Shown: in pieces, positions 13,582 to 23,188 of the stretch
How the letters are laid out: each line of letters starts with the position of its first letter
Position numbering within the stretch: the stretch's first letter is position 1
Assembly: GCF_001050115.1 (NCBI RefSeq)
Contig: NZ_CP012024.1
Span: forward strand, 848,001-912,000
Origin: Bacillus smithii
GTDB lineage: Bacteria; Bacillota; Bacilli; Bacillales; DSM-4216
Length of the DNA stretch: 64,000 nucleotides
Direction of reading: 5' to 3'
The notes under the pieces: model-generated
The model's input: only the letters and a program-made list of their open reading frames with translations
Told to the model about the DNA's origin: nothing
The model's database searches: none
Translations under genes and position numbers: made by a program

Positions 13582-15099
13582 TTGAACATTCTTGTGACAG
13601 GCACAGTTGATGAACGTTTGCATAGACCTCTTCAATTAATTGCCAATTTATTTTTTGAAGAGACCGATATTCTTTTGGAAGAGGAGAATCTTCCCGACGA
13701 GATCCTCAGAGTGAAATTGGATATCCAAGCCAATTCAGTCATAAAAGTAAAAATGGCTTTATCGGCGCCAGACTCCGCGAAGATCTATCAATCTTCAATA
13801 GAAAAAGCGGCGGATCCAACCCAAACGGAAAAAGAATATTTTAAGCAAGTTAAAAAGGCTGTATCGCGCGCATTTCTTGAAGTGCTGCAACAATATACCG
13901 GAATCCGGCAGCAGTGGGGATTTTTAACCGGCATTCGTCCAACAAAGCTGTTCCATAAAAAATTGCGGAGCGGGATTTCTAAAGAAGAGGCCCATGAACA
14001 ATTAAAAAAAGAATATTTAATTACGGATGAAAAGATTCAATTAATGGAGAAAATTGTGGATCGACAACTCACGATTGTCCCTGATCTTTATCACTTGCAA
14101 AATGAAGTGAGCATTTATATTGGCATACCGTTTTGCCCAACGAAGTGCGCTTACTGTACTTTTCCTGCTTTTGCAATCCAGGGAAAACAAGGGAGAGTGG
14201 CTTCGTTCTTAGGCGGTCTTCATTATGAAATGGAGAAAATCGGCCAATTTTTAAAAGAAAACGGTATAAAAATCACAACGATTTATTATGGAGGAGGTAC
14301 GCCGACCTCGATCACCGCAGAAGAAATGGATCTTTTATATGAACAAATGTATCGATCATTTCCGAGTGTTGAGAACGTAAGAGAAATTACCGTTGAAGCG
14401 GGCCGACCCGATACGATTACGCCAGAAAAACTGGAAGTGCTAAAAAAATGGAATATTGACCGGATCAGCATCAATCCGCAATCTTACATTCAAGAAACGT
14501 TGAAAGCCATTGGCCGCCACCATACAGTGGAGGAAACGATTGAAAAATTTCACTTGGCTCGAAGCATGGGAATGAATAATATCAACATGGATTTGATTAT
14601 CGGCCTTCCTGGTGAAGGAGTGCGGGAATTTCAACATTCATTAGATGAAACAGAAAAACTGATGCCGGAATCTCTGACGATTCATACCCTATCGTTTAAA
14701 CGTGCATCGGTCATGACCCAAAATAAAGACAAATATCCGGTGGCAAGCCGGGAAGAAGCAGAAGAAATGATGAAATTGGCCCAAGACTGGACCGCAGCGC
14801 ACAACTATGTTCCTTATTATTTGTACCGGCAAAAAAACATTTTAGGGAACCTTGAAAATGTCGGATATGCCTTACCGGGGCGAGAAAGCATCTATAACAT
14901 TTTGATCATGGAAGAAGTGCAGACTATTATTGGATTAGGATGCGGGGCAGCAAGCAAATTTATCGATCCGGATACTGGAAAGATTGAACGTTTTGCTAAT
15001 CCGAAAGACCCAAAATCGTATAATGAACGTTACGAAGAATATACAGAAAAAAAGCTTCAGATTTTACAGCAGCTTTTCTGCAAAAAACAGCCTTCTTGA
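13582..15099 (+). CDS. hemZ: HemZ, coproporphyrinogen III dehydrogenase-like radical SAM protein, 505 aa
   Basis: Radical SAM protein of the oxygen-independent coproporphyrinogen oxidase (HemN/HemZ) family, acting in haem biosynthesis in the cytoplasm. The iron-sulfur motif is IPFCPTKCAYC, with cysteines 185, 189 and 192 (CxxxCxxC). Other visible family blocks are YYGGGTPTSI, ITVEAGRPDT and INMDLIIGLPGE, and the HemZ-type C-terminus GYALPGRESIYN and GLGCGAASKF. A TTG start is preferred because AAAGGTGA sits 5-6 nt upstream; a GTG three codons earlier lies inside that signal. Length matches B. subtilis HemZ (about 501 aa). It ends in its own terminator, so it is likely a single-gene transcript. 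Confidence 0.93.
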   Translation: MNILVTGTVDERLHRPLQLIANLFFEETDILLEEENLPDEILRVKLDIQANSVIKVKMALSAPDSAKIYQSSIEKAADPTQTEKEYFKQVKKAVSRAFLEVLQQYTGIRQQWGFLTGIRPTKLFHKKLRSGISKEEAHEQLKKEYLITDEKIQLMEKIVDRQLTIVPDLYHLQNEVSIYIGIPFCPTKCAYCTFPAFAIQGKQGRVASFLGGLHYEMEKIGQFLKENGIKITTIYYGGGTPTSITAEEMDLLYEQMYRSFPSVENVREITVEAGRPDTITPEKLEVLKKWNIDRISINPQSYIQETLKAIGRHHTVEETIEKFHLARSMGMNNINMDLIIGLPGEGVREFQHSLDETEKLMPESLTIHTLSFKRASVMTQNKDKYPVASREEAEEMMKLAQDWTAAHNYVPYYLYRQKNILGNLENVGYALPGRESIYNILIMEEVQTIIGLGCGAASKFIDPDTGKIERFANPKDPKSYNERYEEYTEKKLQILQQLFCKKQPS

Positions 15100-15113
15100 T
15101 AAGGCTGTTTTTG
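15083..15113 (+). terminator. terminator overlapping the hemZ stop codon
   Basis: AAAAACAGCCTT (15083-15094) and AAGGCTGTTTTT (15101-15112) pair over 12 bp with a 6-nt loop containing the hemZ stop region. Palindromic ends make it potentially bidirectional. Confidence 0.88.
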
Positions 15114-15225
15114 ATTTGCATGGAAAAACATGATGGAGACTTGCGGGAGAGAACTATTAACATCAAGGCAGATTGATGAAAGAATCGATAGAAAGTCATG
15201 CTGAATTTCAAAGTTGAAGAAGTTT

Positions 15226-15250
15226 AGCCTTCTCATAGAGGCTCTTTTTT
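15226..15250 (+). terminator. orphan terminator-like hairpin
   Basis: AGCCT...AGGCT followed by CTTTTTTA on the plus strand. The hemZ terminator is already about 115 bp upstream and yhzD is convergent from the minus strand, so the plus-strand transcript it would end is unclear. Confidence 0.45.
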
Positions 15251-15434
15251 ATGAGTGAAACAGCAAAAGTTTTCCTGCTGACGATGTGCATCGGTGCGTG
15301 TAATCGGAAAAGCCTTTTTCCTTTAGAATTTGGCTGCCTTTTTCTTTAGCCTCATGGTCGTTGGCTGCTTCAAACGTATCATCTAACAACTTTTCACCAT
15401 TTTTTTGGAAGACAGTCAGCGTATATTCTTTCAA
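15249..15434 (-). CDS. yhzD: YhzD-like small protein, 61 aa
   Basis: Small cytoplasmic protein resembling YhzD of B. subtilis: KEYTLTVFQKNGEKLLDDTFEA, NDHEAKEKGSQILKEKG and a conserved-looking C-terminus HRCTSSAGKLLLFHS. Function unknown. Start codon TTG, with GGGAGG 8 nt upstream. It lies between hemZ and the yhaO operon, on the opposite strand. Identification is from memory of the family and the neighbourhood, not a search. Confidence 0.75.
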   Translation of the reverse strand: MKEYTLTVFQKNGEKLLDDTFEAANDHEAKEKGSQILKEKGFSDYTHRCTSSAGKLLLFHS

Positions 15435-15695
15435 TGCAGAAACCTCCCAATATACATCTAGTTAAAAATAAAGAATATTTACAATATTTTGTTTAAATAT
15501 TGTAAACGATTCTCGCTTATTTTTCAATGGATAAGTTTTTGAATAGATTGTCGGATAATCTGTCTCCTTTGCAAATTGGCCAAAATATCTTTCAGTTTTC
15601 ACTGTGATGAGGCTAGATTTCAATAGAAAATCTTTCATAATAAAAGTATAATGAAAGAACATACATTCGATTTTTGGCTTGGAGGGAATGCCATC

Positions 15696-16940
15696 GTGAA
15701 ACAAATTCGATTTATTCACACGGCGGATCTGCATTTGGATAGTCCGTTTATCGGTTTGGAACAGCGCCTGCCTCCGGAGTTATTTGCAAGAATACGCGAA
15801 AGTACTTTTCGTTCTTTTCATAGAATCATAGATGAAGCCATCAAGAGAGAAGTGGATTTTGTTCTTATATCGGGTGATCTATTCGACGGTGAAGACAGAA
15901 GCATTAAAGCACAGGCTCGGCTGCAAACAGAAATGAATAGATTAAAACAGCATGGCATTTCCGCCTATATTCTTCACGGAAATCATGATCATTTAAACGG
16001 CCAATGGGTGTCGCTGGAATTGCCATCCAATGTTCATGTTTTTTCTTCTCAAGTGGAAGCCATTCGCCATCAGACAAAAGCGGGAGCGATTGTTCACTTG
16101 TATGGATTCAGTTATGATAAACGCCATGTATGGGAGCGGAAAATAAACGAGTACCAAAAGCAAGACGGAGCGGATTTTCATATCGGTTTGCTTCACGGTT
16201 ATGAGGAAAGCGGAAAATCAGGCCATCAACCTTACGCCCCATTTTCAGTCAATGATCTGCTGGAAAAACAATTTGATTATTGGGCGCTTGGACATATTCA
16301 TCAAACAAAGATTTTACATAAAGATCCTTATATTCTCTATCCCGGGAACATTCAAGGACGTCATCGAAAAGAAATTGGAGCGAAAGGCTGCTATCTCGTT
16401 GAATTGGATCAAACCGGAACGCGCCTTGAATTTATTGAAACGGCTGATATTCAATGGAAAAAAGAAGTCATGAAGCTTTCGGAAGAGGAAAGTTTTCATT
16501 CATTTTTCATGCGTTTGAAGCAGATGATGGAGGATAACCGTCAAACGAATCAAGGTGTCATGTTGGAAATTCAGTTGGAAAATGAGCCCAATCGAGAAAT
16601 AAGAGATAAAATCACGAGCGGAGAATTATTGGAAGCTCTGCAAGACGGCGAAGATCTAAATGAGTCGTTTGTTTGGGTACATCGGTTTATCATCGATCCG
16701 CAGCATCCTCTGAAATTCAAAGAAAATCATCCTTTTTATCGGGAATTTGAAAAGCAGACGGCGTCTTTAACAAAAGAAGATTGGGAAGAGGCGCTTTCCT
16801 CTCTTTATTTTCATTATAAAACGACCCGCTTCTTAACTGATCTGACGGAGGATGAAAAAGAAGAAATGTTAGAAGAAGCGAAACGCTTGATTCAAGAAGG
16901 ATTGGCAGAGGAAGGAGCAATAAGCGGTGAGAATTTCTGA
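15696..16940 (+). CDS. yhaO: YhaO, SbcD/Mre11-like DNA repair exonuclease, 414 aa
   Basis: Metallophosphoesterase of the SbcD/Mre11 class, predicted to process DNA with its partner YhaN. Metal-binding motifs in order: FIHTADLHLDSPF (DxH), LISGDLFDGEDR (GD), LHGNHDHL (GNHD), GLLHGYE and ALGHIHQTK (GHxH). The start is the GTG of VKQIRF because GGAGGG lies 10 nt upstream; the longer ATG form adds 15 residues without family character. Length agrees with B. subtilis YhaO (about 408 aa). The last 14 bases overlap the yhaN start, so the two are translationally coupled. Confidence 0.93.
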   Translation: MKQIRFIHTADLHLDSPFIGLEQRLPPELFARIRESTFRSFHRIIDEAIKREVDFVLISGDLFDGEDRSIKAQARLQTEMNRLKQHGISAYILHGNHDHLNGQWVSLELPSNVHVFSSQVEAIRHQTKAGAIVHLYGFSYDKRHVWERKINEYQKQDGADFHIGLLHGYEESGKSGHQPYAPFSVNDLLEKQFDYWALGHIHQTKILHKDPYILYPGNIQGRHRKEIGAKGCYLVELDQTGTRLEFIETADIQWKKEVMKLSEEESFHSFFMRLKQMMEDNRQTNQGVMLEIQLENEPNREIRDKITSGELLEALQDGEDLNESFVWVHRFIIDPQHPLKFKENHPFYREFEKQTASLTKEDWEEALSSLYFHYKTTRFLTDLTEDEKEEMLEEAKRLIQEGLAEEGAISGENF

Positions 16941-19887
16941 TCTTCATATATACGGCTTTGGAAAATTAGAAAATTTTCATTTAAAAGACTTGAAATCATT
17001 GCAGCTCATTTACGGGGAAAATGAAGCGGGAAAATCGACCATTATGGCGTTTATCCATGCCGTTTTATTCGGATTTCCTACCAGACAAGCAAAGAATTAT
17101 GAACCGAAAACCCATTCCAAATATGGTGGGAAATTGACGCTTGAAACCGTGAATATGGGCAAAGCAGTCATTGAAAGAGTGAAAGGAACATCCTCCAGTT
17201 CGGTGACAGTAAGGCTCGACGATGGAACGATAGGCGGTGAAGATCTTCTACGTCGACTGTTAAATGGAATGGATGAGAACTTTTACCGTTCTATTTTTTC
17301 ATTTGACGTCCATGGTCTGCAAAAACTTCACCAATTAAAAGAGGAAGATATCGGCCGCTTTTTATTTTCCGCCGGAACCGTCGGGACAGATTCCTTATAC
17401 CGGCTGGAGAAAAAACTGCAGAAAGAAATGGAAAAGCTTTATAAGCCAAACGGACGAAATCCGGTTATTAATCAAGAATTACAGACATTGAAGGAACTGG
17501 AGGCAGATGTTAAAAAAGGGAAAAAGAAAAATGACCAATATCTTCATGTTTTAGTAGAAATCGAGAATCAAAAACAGCATTTATCAAAGCTGTCCGTCGA
17601 AGAAGGGAAATGTCAAGCATATTTGGAAAGACTGGCAAGAGAAGAAACCATTAGACCGCTGCTTATGGAAAAACAGCGGTTGGAAGAAGAAATGAAAGCC
17701 ATCGGAGAAGTGGCATTTCCGGTGGATGGCATTTCCCGGCTTGAAAAGCATTTGGATCGGCTCCATCATTTAGAAGGGATGATTTCTGCTTTACAAGAAA
17801 AGATCGATTGGAAAGAAAAGCAAATCCGGCGATGGCAAAACGACCTTTTATCCCTGGAGGAAGAGGCGGCCATTGAGGCAAGTGTGAATCAAAGTGCCGA
17901 GTATAAAAAGTGGCAAGAAGATTGGCAAAATGATCAAATGAAGATCTCAGAATTAAACAGTCAATTGGAAGAGCTCAAGACGTATCTTCATTTTGAACAT
18001 TTCACGGACGAAGAAATTTATCAGATTGATACGAGTATGGATGTAAAACGACGAATTAAGGAGGAAATTCAAAAGCTTATTCGTCTCATTTCGCAAAAAG
18101 AGCACATCGAAAAAGCTTTGCAAACTAACCGCAGCGAGCTTCAAACGGCGGAAAAGGAATGTGAGAAGATTGAGGAGCAGTTATTGCCGGAGCAAGAATT
18201 TCGAACGCTGCAAAAAAAAGCGGAAAACCAAACTGAAAAAGAATCTTTGGCAAAGGAAATTCGTTGGCTTGAACTACAACTACAAAAAATCGAGACAGAA
18301 AAACAGGCAAAAAAGAGGAATAAGCAGCCTCTTGCCGCCGGTTTCGTTTTGGTTTTTTCAATCGTTTTAGCTCTATGGCTTGTCATTCAACACGAGTGGC
18401 TTCTGCTTTCAGTACCTTTTTTTGGATTTGTTGCCGCCTTTTTATTATGGACGAAAAAAACTCCGGATCTTTTGGAAGAACAAGAAAAAGAGCTAAAAAA
18501 GGAAATCAATCAACGTAAGAAAGAAATTCAGGAAATGGGGTATCTTCTGACAAAAGAAGAGGCCTCTATGTATCGAAAACAAACCGAACTGCGGGACAGA
18601 TGGAAACAATCGATTATGAGACTGGAACAATTGGAGCAGCAAAAGAGTAAGCTGATTTCGGACAAAAAGGAATGGGAGCGGGAATTTTCTGAAAACTTGT
18701 TGAGAGTTCAAAGAATTCAGCACAAGCTTTGTTTTCCGAAAACAATGGAATGGAATATTTTGGATGAGGCGTTTGAAAAACTTTTAAGTATGAAAGACAT
18801 CATTCGTCAGAAAAAAATATGCCAAGAAAGAATGAAAGAAATGGAAGAGTCTATTCAAAGATGGAAAGATCAATTGCATCGATGGACAAAGACTCTTGGT
18901 TTACCGGACCACGATATAGAATATGTGCTGTTTCAATTAAAAGAACAGTTGAAAAGAAATAAAGAGAAAGCCTTGCAAATAAAGGAAACGAGCAAACAAG
19001 CAGAGCAGTATAAAGAGGAGCTTCAGGCAGTGATAAAGGAAAAAGCTGAATTTGAAAGGGAAATTCAGAAACTGTTTGCGTCCGCTAATACGGAAACAGA
19101 AGAAGATTTTCGGAAAAAGGGGACTCAATGGAAAAAACTTGAACAGTTGAAAGAACGTTTAGCACTCATCCATCGTCAGGTGCCTGACAGCCCGGACCTT
19201 CTATTTCCGCTCGATCAGCCCGCAAAATGGAAAAAAGCCAAACTAGAAGTCGAAGAAAAGTTGAAAGAACTAGGACAGGAGAAAAAAAGAGTACAGGCAG
19301 ATCTAGCGAAATGGGAGTATGAGAAAAAGGTTTTAGAAGAGGGCGGGACTTACGCAGAACGGCTTCATCTTTTCCATCTTCAGCGGTCGGTAGTAAACGA
19401 AAAAGCAAAAAAATGGGCGCAGCTAGCGATTGCAAAACATATCTTTGCTAAAACGGTGAAGCATTTTAAAGATCAAAAACTTCCACTTGCTTTGCAAAAA
19501 GCAGAAGAACTTTTAAGCATGTTGACAAATGGACGGTATATTCACCTTTATACGAATGAAGAAGGAAAGTTTTACGTAAAACGAAAAGATGGGATGTTTT
19601 TTGAACCGCAAGAATTAAGCCAGGCCACCGGTGAACAGGTGTATGTGTCCCTTCGTCTTGCTCTCGCTTCCGTCTTGCAGGAAGAATATCCATTTCCGCT
19701 CATCATTGATGACGCCTTTGTCCATTTTGATCATAAACGAATGTCCGCAGTGGCAGAAGTATTAAAAGAGGTTAGCCGCCATACACAAATATTGATTTTT
19801 ACATGCCATCAACATGTTAAAATGTATTTTCCGGAAACTTCTATTATTCATTTAGAAGAACCTGACTGGGCGAACGTAACAAAATGA
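16927..19887 (+). CDS. yhaN: YhaN, SbcC/Rad50-like AAA ATPase with membrane hairpin, 986 aa
   Basis: Coiled-coil ATPase, predicted partner of YhaO in a Rad50/Mre11-like complex. The N-terminus has Walker A GENEAGKST (about residues 34-42). The C-terminus has the ABC-like signature region LSQATGEQVYVSLRLAL and Walker B PLIIDDAFVHFDH. Between them are about 800 residues of charged coiled coil, interrupted near residues 470-515 by two adjacent hydrophobic segments (AAGFVLVFSIVLALWLVI and WLLLSVPFFGFVAAFLLW) that look like a transmembrane hairpin in place of a zinc hook. The start is GTG with an AAGGAG site. Length is close to B. subtilis YhaN (about 960 aa). Confidence 0.92.
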   Translation: MRISDLHIYGFGKLENFHLKDLKSLQLIYGENEAGKSTIMAFIHAVLFGFPTRQAKNYEPKTHSKYGGKLTLETVNMGKAVIERVKGTSSSSVTVRLDDGTIGGEDLLRRLLNGMDENFYRSIFSFDVHGLQKLHQLKEEDIGRFLFSAGTVGTDSLYRLEKKLQKEMEKLYKPNGRNPVINQELQTLKELEADVKKGKKKNDQYLHVLVEIENQKQHLSKLSVEEGKCQAYLERLAREETIRPLLMEKQRLEEEMKAIGEVAFPVDGISRLEKHLDRLHHLEGMISALQEKIDWKEKQIRRWQNDLLSLEEEAAIEASVNQSAEYKKWQEDWQNDQMKISELNSQLEELKTYLHFEHFTDEEIYQIDTSMDVKRRIKEEIQKLIRLISQKEHIEKALQTNRSELQTAEKECEKIEEQLLPEQEFRTLQKKAENQTEKESLAKEIRWLELQLQKIETEKQAKKRNKQPLAAGFVLVFSIVLALWLVIQHEWLLLSVPFFGFVAAFLLWTKKTPDLLEEQEKELKKEINQRKKEIQEMGYLLTKEEASMYRKQTELRDRWKQSIMRLEQLEQQKSKLISDKKEWEREFSENLLRVQRIQHKLCFPKTMEWNILDEAFEKLLSMKDIIRQKKICQERMKEMEESIQRWKDQLHRWTKTLGLPDHDIEYVLFQLKEQLKRNKEKALQIKETSKQAEQYKEELQAVIKEKAEFEREIQKLFASANTETEEDFRKKGTQWKKLEQLKERLALIHRQVPDSPDLLFPLDQPAKWKKAKLEVEEKLKELGQEKKRVQADLAKWEYEKKVLEEGGTYAERLHLFHLQRSVVNEKAKKWAQLAIAKHIFAKTVKHFKDQKLPLALQKAEELLSMLTNGRYIHLYTNEEGKFYVKRKDGMFFEPQELSQATGEQVYVSLRLALASVLQEEYPFPLIIDDAFVHFDHKRMSAVAEVLKEVSRHTQILIFTCHQHVKMYFPETSIIHLEEPDWANVTK

Positions 19888-20128
19888 TCAAAATAAATGA
19901 GCTGGCTGCAGAATCGTCGTCTGCCTATCCATATATTTGTTTGCCGATTGGGTGAAACGGAATTTTTATATAAAGTTTTAAAAAATATTTGGGAACCATT
20001 TTTGAACGAATGGCTGCCCATGAGTTTTCTTTTACATTCGCTTCCTTCAGGATGAATAATCAAATACTGTTTATGTGATATAATGGTGTCGATTAAATCC
20101 ATTGCCGGTGTACAGGAGGAAAAACTGA

Positions 20129-21067
20129 ATGGTTCAGGGAATTATCCATTATGAGGCAGGACAGTCTGTCGATTGTTATTTATTGATTAAATCCATGACG
20201 AAAAGCACAGCCGTCAATGGAAAACCGTATTTAAACCTGATTCTTCAAGACAAAAGCGGTGAAATTGAAGCGAAACTATGGGATGCGACAGAACAGGATG
20301 AAAAACAATATCGGGCGGAAACGATTGTAAAAGTGCTCGGAGATATTCAAAATTACCGCGGGCGAAATCAACTAAGAATTCGGCAAATCCGACCGGCCTC
20401 CGAAAATGAAGGAGTCAAAATTCAAGACTTTGTTATGTCGGCCCCGATGCATTCGGATGAGATGGCAGAAATCATCACTCAGTTTATTTTTGAATTGAAA
20501 AATCCTAATATCCAAAGGATCACTCGTTACTTGCTGAAAAAATATTCTGAGCCTTTTTATCAATATCCGGCAGCTACTAAAAACCATCATGAATTTGTAT
20601 CCGGATTAGCTTATCATGTCGTTTCCATGTTAAAACTGGCAAAGGCCATTGCGGATTTATATCCTTCTTTAAATCGGGATTTGCTCTATGCCGGTGTGAT
20701 TCTTCATGATCTGGGCAAAGTCATTGAGTTGTCGGGCCCCGTTGCGACTACCTATACGGCTGAAGGAAATTTGTTGGGGCATATCACGATCATGATCAAT
20801 GAAATTGCCAAGGCGGCCGAAGAGCTGGGCATCGAAGGAGAAGAGGTGTTTATTCTCCAGCATATTGTTTTAAGCCACCACGGAAAGCCGGAATGGGGGA
20901 GCCCGAAGCCGCCGTTAATCAAAGAAGCGGAAATTCTTCATTACATTGATAATATTGATGCGAAGATGAATATGCTGGATCGAGCTTTAGAAAAAACGAA
21001 ACCGGGAGAATTTTCCGAGCGAATTTTCGCTATGGATAACCGCTCTTTTTATAAGCCAAAGTTTTAA
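20129..21067 (+). CDS. yhaM: YhaM, 3'-5' exoribonuclease, 312 aa
   Basis: Exoribonuclease with an N-terminal OB-fold nucleic-acid-binding domain (about residues 10-95, including [18 protein letters not shown]) and an HD phosphohydrolase domain. HD landmarks: [30 protein letters not shown] (H193, D194), NLLGHITIM and [11 protein letters not shown]. YhaM of B. subtilis trims short RNAs and single-stranded DNA in a Mn2+-dependent way. Length is typical (about 314 aa). ACAGGAGGAAAA supplies the ribosome binding site. A 241-bp gap after yhaN leaves room for its own promoter. Confidence 0.94.
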   Translation: MVQGIIHYEAGQSVDCYLLIKSMTKSTAVNGKPYLNLILQDKSGEIEAKLWDATEQDEKQYRAETIVKVLGDIQNYRGRNQLRIRQIRPASENEGVKIQDFVMSAPMHSDEMAEIITQFIFELKNPNIQRITRYLLKKYSEPFYQYPAATKNHHEFVSGLAYHVVSMLKLAKAIADLYPSLNRDLLYAGVILHDLGKVIELSGPVATTYTAEGNLLGHITIMINEIAKAAEELGIEGEEVFILQHIVLSHHGKPEWGSPKPPLIKEAEILHYIDNIDAKMNMLDRALEKTKPGEFSERIFAMDNRSFYKPKF

Positions 21068-21105
21068 TTAGTATATTCGATTTCATTCCTATTTCAGCGA
21101 TGAAG

Positions 21106-21132
21106 AGACCTCTTTTTAGAGGTCTTTTTTTA
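21106..21132 (+). terminator. terminator after yhaM
   Basis: AGACCTCT (21106-21113) pairs with AGAGGTCT (21118-21125) and is followed by a run of seven T. Strong intrinsic terminator. Confidence 0.92.
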
Positions 21133-21350
21133 AGGGAAGAATTCCTTTTGAAAGTGGAAAAGATAGATCGTGCGGCTCTCTTTCTCCCCATTCCATTCTG
21201 ATATTTTTCTTTATCATGACGTTTCGTTGCGGGAGACCTGAATGACGTCTAGTTGGCGGTAACAGAGGATAATGGAAAAAATTATAGGAATAGGCAACGT
21301 TTCCGTCTCATAAGATGTAGTAAATGCGGACAAGTTAGGAGAGGTGGAAA

Positions 21351-21545
21351 ATGACGGTACCGTTTTGGATGTATTTCGTTGTGGCAGGAATATTTATTAG
21401 TGCATTTATGGTGATTAAAACGGCGAGAGAAGATCGGAAGGCAGACCAGGAATGGATCGAAAAAGAAGGCGAAGTATTTATAAAGAGGATGCAAGAAGAG
21501 AAAAAAAAGAAACAGAAACAAGATCAGGAACAACAAGGAGCATAA
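21351..21545 (+). CDS. yhaL: YhaL, small membrane sporulation protein, 64 aa
   Basis: Single N-terminal transmembrane helix (residues about 5-22, FWMYFVVAGIFISAFMVI) followed by a highly charged lysine/glutamate/glutamine-rich tail. It sits between yhaM and prsA, as yhaL does in B. subtilis, where it is classed as a sporulation protein of unknown mechanism. TAGGAGAGG is placed 7 nt before ATG. Confidence 0.85.
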   Translation: MTVPFWMYFVVAGIFISAFMVIKTAREDRKADQEWIEKEGEVFIKRMQEEKKKKQKQDQEQQGA

Positions 21546-21549
21546 ACGT

Positions 21550-21592
21550 AAAAGGCGCTTCAAAAGAATTCTTCTTTTGGAGCGCCTTTTTA
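21550..21592. terminator. terminator after yhaL
   Basis: AAAAGGCGCTTCAAAAGA and TCTTTTGGAGCGCCTTTT pair over about 17 bp with one mismatch, flanked by A and T tracts on both sides. Confidence 0.9.
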
Positions 21593-21678
21593 TATGGCTA
21601 GTCCGAATCGTGGAAAAAAGGCGAATGAAAAATTGATTGCGAGAAGAAGAAAAGGCATGCTACACTTGTTCGCTTTCA

Positions 21679-21729
21679 AAAAAATGCTGCCTTTCTGAAA
21701 CGAAAGGCGTTCCGTTTCAAAAAAGCAGC
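21679..21729 (-). terminator. prsA terminator
   Basis: On the minus strand GCTGC...TGAAACG pairs with CGTTTCA...GCAGC (arms 21713-21729 and 21686-21702), then TTTTTTTG. It lies just after the prsA stop. Confidence 0.88.
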
Positions 21730-21750
21730 ACACATTATTATTTCACATTA

Positions 21751-22626
21751 TTATTTATTGGAGGTTGCTTCGGAAAACAAACCGTTAAAGTCTTTGTCTT
21801 CGACTTTTACATTAGCATCTTTCAGCACTTCGTTAAGTTTTTTCTGCATCTTAGTTTGATCGACTTTCGAGAGTTTCAGTTCTTCTTTCAATTGATCTTT
21901 TACTTCGTTAAACGGTTTTTTCTTTTTCTTATCTGTAATTTGGATAATATGGTAGCCGTATTCTGTTTTAATCGGTTTGCTTATTTCTTTGACTTTCAAA
22001 GTATCAAGCGCTTTAGTGAATTCAGGAACAAATTGCTTGCGGCCTTGGTAATCGATCCATCCTAAATCTCCTCCATTGTTGGCGGAAGCTGTGTCTTTGG
22101 AGTATTTTTTGGCAAGATCCTCGAATTTGGCCCCTTTATCCAGCTGCGCTTTTATTTCATTTGCCGTTTTTTCATCATCGACTAATATATGGCGGACTTT
22201 GATTTCCGGCTGCCATTTTTTATAATAATTTTTCAATTCTTGATCGCTGATTTTAATATCGGCCGTTGCCGCTTTTTGCTCTAATAGTTCCAATTTTAAG
22301 TAGTCTTTAAATCCCTTTTCGTCCATGCCGTATTGGGCGAGGAACGCTTCATATTGTGAACCAAGTTGGTCTTTTGTTTTTTGAAGCTCGTCATTCAGCT
22401 CTTTATCCGAAACTTTATATTTTTCAGATAAAACTTTTTTGTACACCAATTCTTGCAACGCTTGTTGTGTTTGTTGAGGATATTTTTCTTTCATAGCGTT
22501 GTACAGATCTTCTTTTGTAATATTTCCTTCATTCGTTTTTACAACGGTATCATCTCCGCCGTTTCCGCATGCAGCAAGAACAATCATCCCGGCTGCCAAC
22601 GACAAAGAGAGAATCCATTTTTTCAT
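21751..22626 (-). CDS. prsA: PrsA, foldase lipoprotein (parvulin-type peptidyl-prolyl isomerase), 291 aa
   Basis: Extracellular membrane-anchored chaperone that folds secreted proteins after translocation. The lipoprotein signal peptide MKKWILSLSLAAGMIVLAAC ends in lipobox LAAC with lipidated Cys20. A SurA-like N-terminal region is followed by a parvulin domain from about residue 135 (KVRHILVDDEKTANEI, YSKDTASANNGGDLGWI, YGYHIIQITD) and a lysine-rich C-terminal helix region. The start is set at MKKWIL, with TAGGAG upstream; longer in-frame starts would bury the signal peptide. It is convergent with yhaL, as in B. subtilis. Confidence 0.96.
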   Translation of the reverse strand: MKKWILSLSLAAGMIVLAACGNGGDDTVVKTNEGNITKEDLYNAMKEKYPQQTQQALQELVYKKVLSEKYKVSDKELNDELQKTKDQLGSQYEAFLAQYGMDEKGFKDYLKLELLEQKAATADIKISDQELKNYYKKWQPEIKVRHILVDDEKTANEIKAQLDKGAKFEDLAKKYSKDTASANNGGDLGWIDYQGRKQFVPEFTKALDTLKVKEISKPIKTEYGYHIIQITDKKKKKPFNEVKDQLKEELKLSKVDQTKMQKKLNEVLKDANVKVEDKDFNGLFSEATSNK

Positions 22627-22683
22627 TCGTTCAACAACTCCTACACTTAATTTCATTTTTATATTCTTTATCCACATAGACAT

Positions 22684-22712
22684 ACTATATCACAATTATG
22701 CGGAATTACCAA
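22684..22712 (-). promoter_or_regulatory. prsA promoter
   Basis: Minus strand: TTGGTA (22712-22707), 17-bp spacer, TATAGT (22689-22684), about 58 bp before the prsA start codon. A plausible sigma-A promoter. The rest of the gap up to 23064 holds no gene I can support. Confidence 0.6.
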
Positions 22713-23064
22713 AGTTTTTCTTTTTTATGACCGACAAGAAAATAGGCGTTTGCTTCAGTCAAAATATACCGGGTTACATACGATACAAATAACAGAAAAG
22801 GAGGTATGGCGGGAATGAAAAGCTTTCCGCTGAAAGAGTAGATCCTAATAGGGTTAGTCAGTTGAAAAATCCGGATTAGAATTTGGCAGAAAACAAGAAT
22901 GTATGGAAACTTCTGTTGTCGAAGCCATATTGTTAAATCCTTTCTAATCAGGTTTAATCATCTGATGACCTATACAGTCGTCTTCAAGCGGGAAAAAGGC
23001 CTAAACCAAAAATAAAACAAATGAATAGTATGATATAGACCAATGTGTAAGGAGGTGATCGGTA

Positions 23065-23151
23065 TTGGGTGCAGCTTATGGCGGAGGGTTTGCATTAATT
23101 GTGGTGCTCTTCATCCTTCTCATCATTGTTGGTGCAGCATGGCTATATTAA
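23065..23151 (+). CDS. YjcZ-family sporulation peptide, 28 aa
   Basis: Very short membrane peptide MGAAYGGGFALIVVLFILLIIVGAAWLY (given in two parts: a GAAYGGGF head, then one hydrophobic helix ending AAWLY). The YGGGFALIVVLFILLIIVG pattern is typical of the YjcZ family of tiny sporulation proteins. Start codon TTG with AAGGAGGTGAT 4-5 nt upstream. It is followed 37 bp later by a near-identical peptide gene, so the pair arose by duplication. Confidence 0.82.
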   Translation: MGAAYGGGFALIVVLFILLIIVGAAWLY

Positions 23152-23188
23152 CAAATGAAAAATGTGAAAATAAAGGAGGAACTCGGAT

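Noticed and set aside
15113-15240. Possible glycine or T-box riboswitch upstream of a terminator-like hairpin
   Set aside because: The conserved core motifs of these riboswitches are absent and no regulated gene follows on that strand.
22815-22841. 8-codon frame with an AAAGGAGGT site upstream of the YjcZ-like genes
   Set aside because: The ribosome binding site is strong, but the peptide is too short and featureless to support as a gene.
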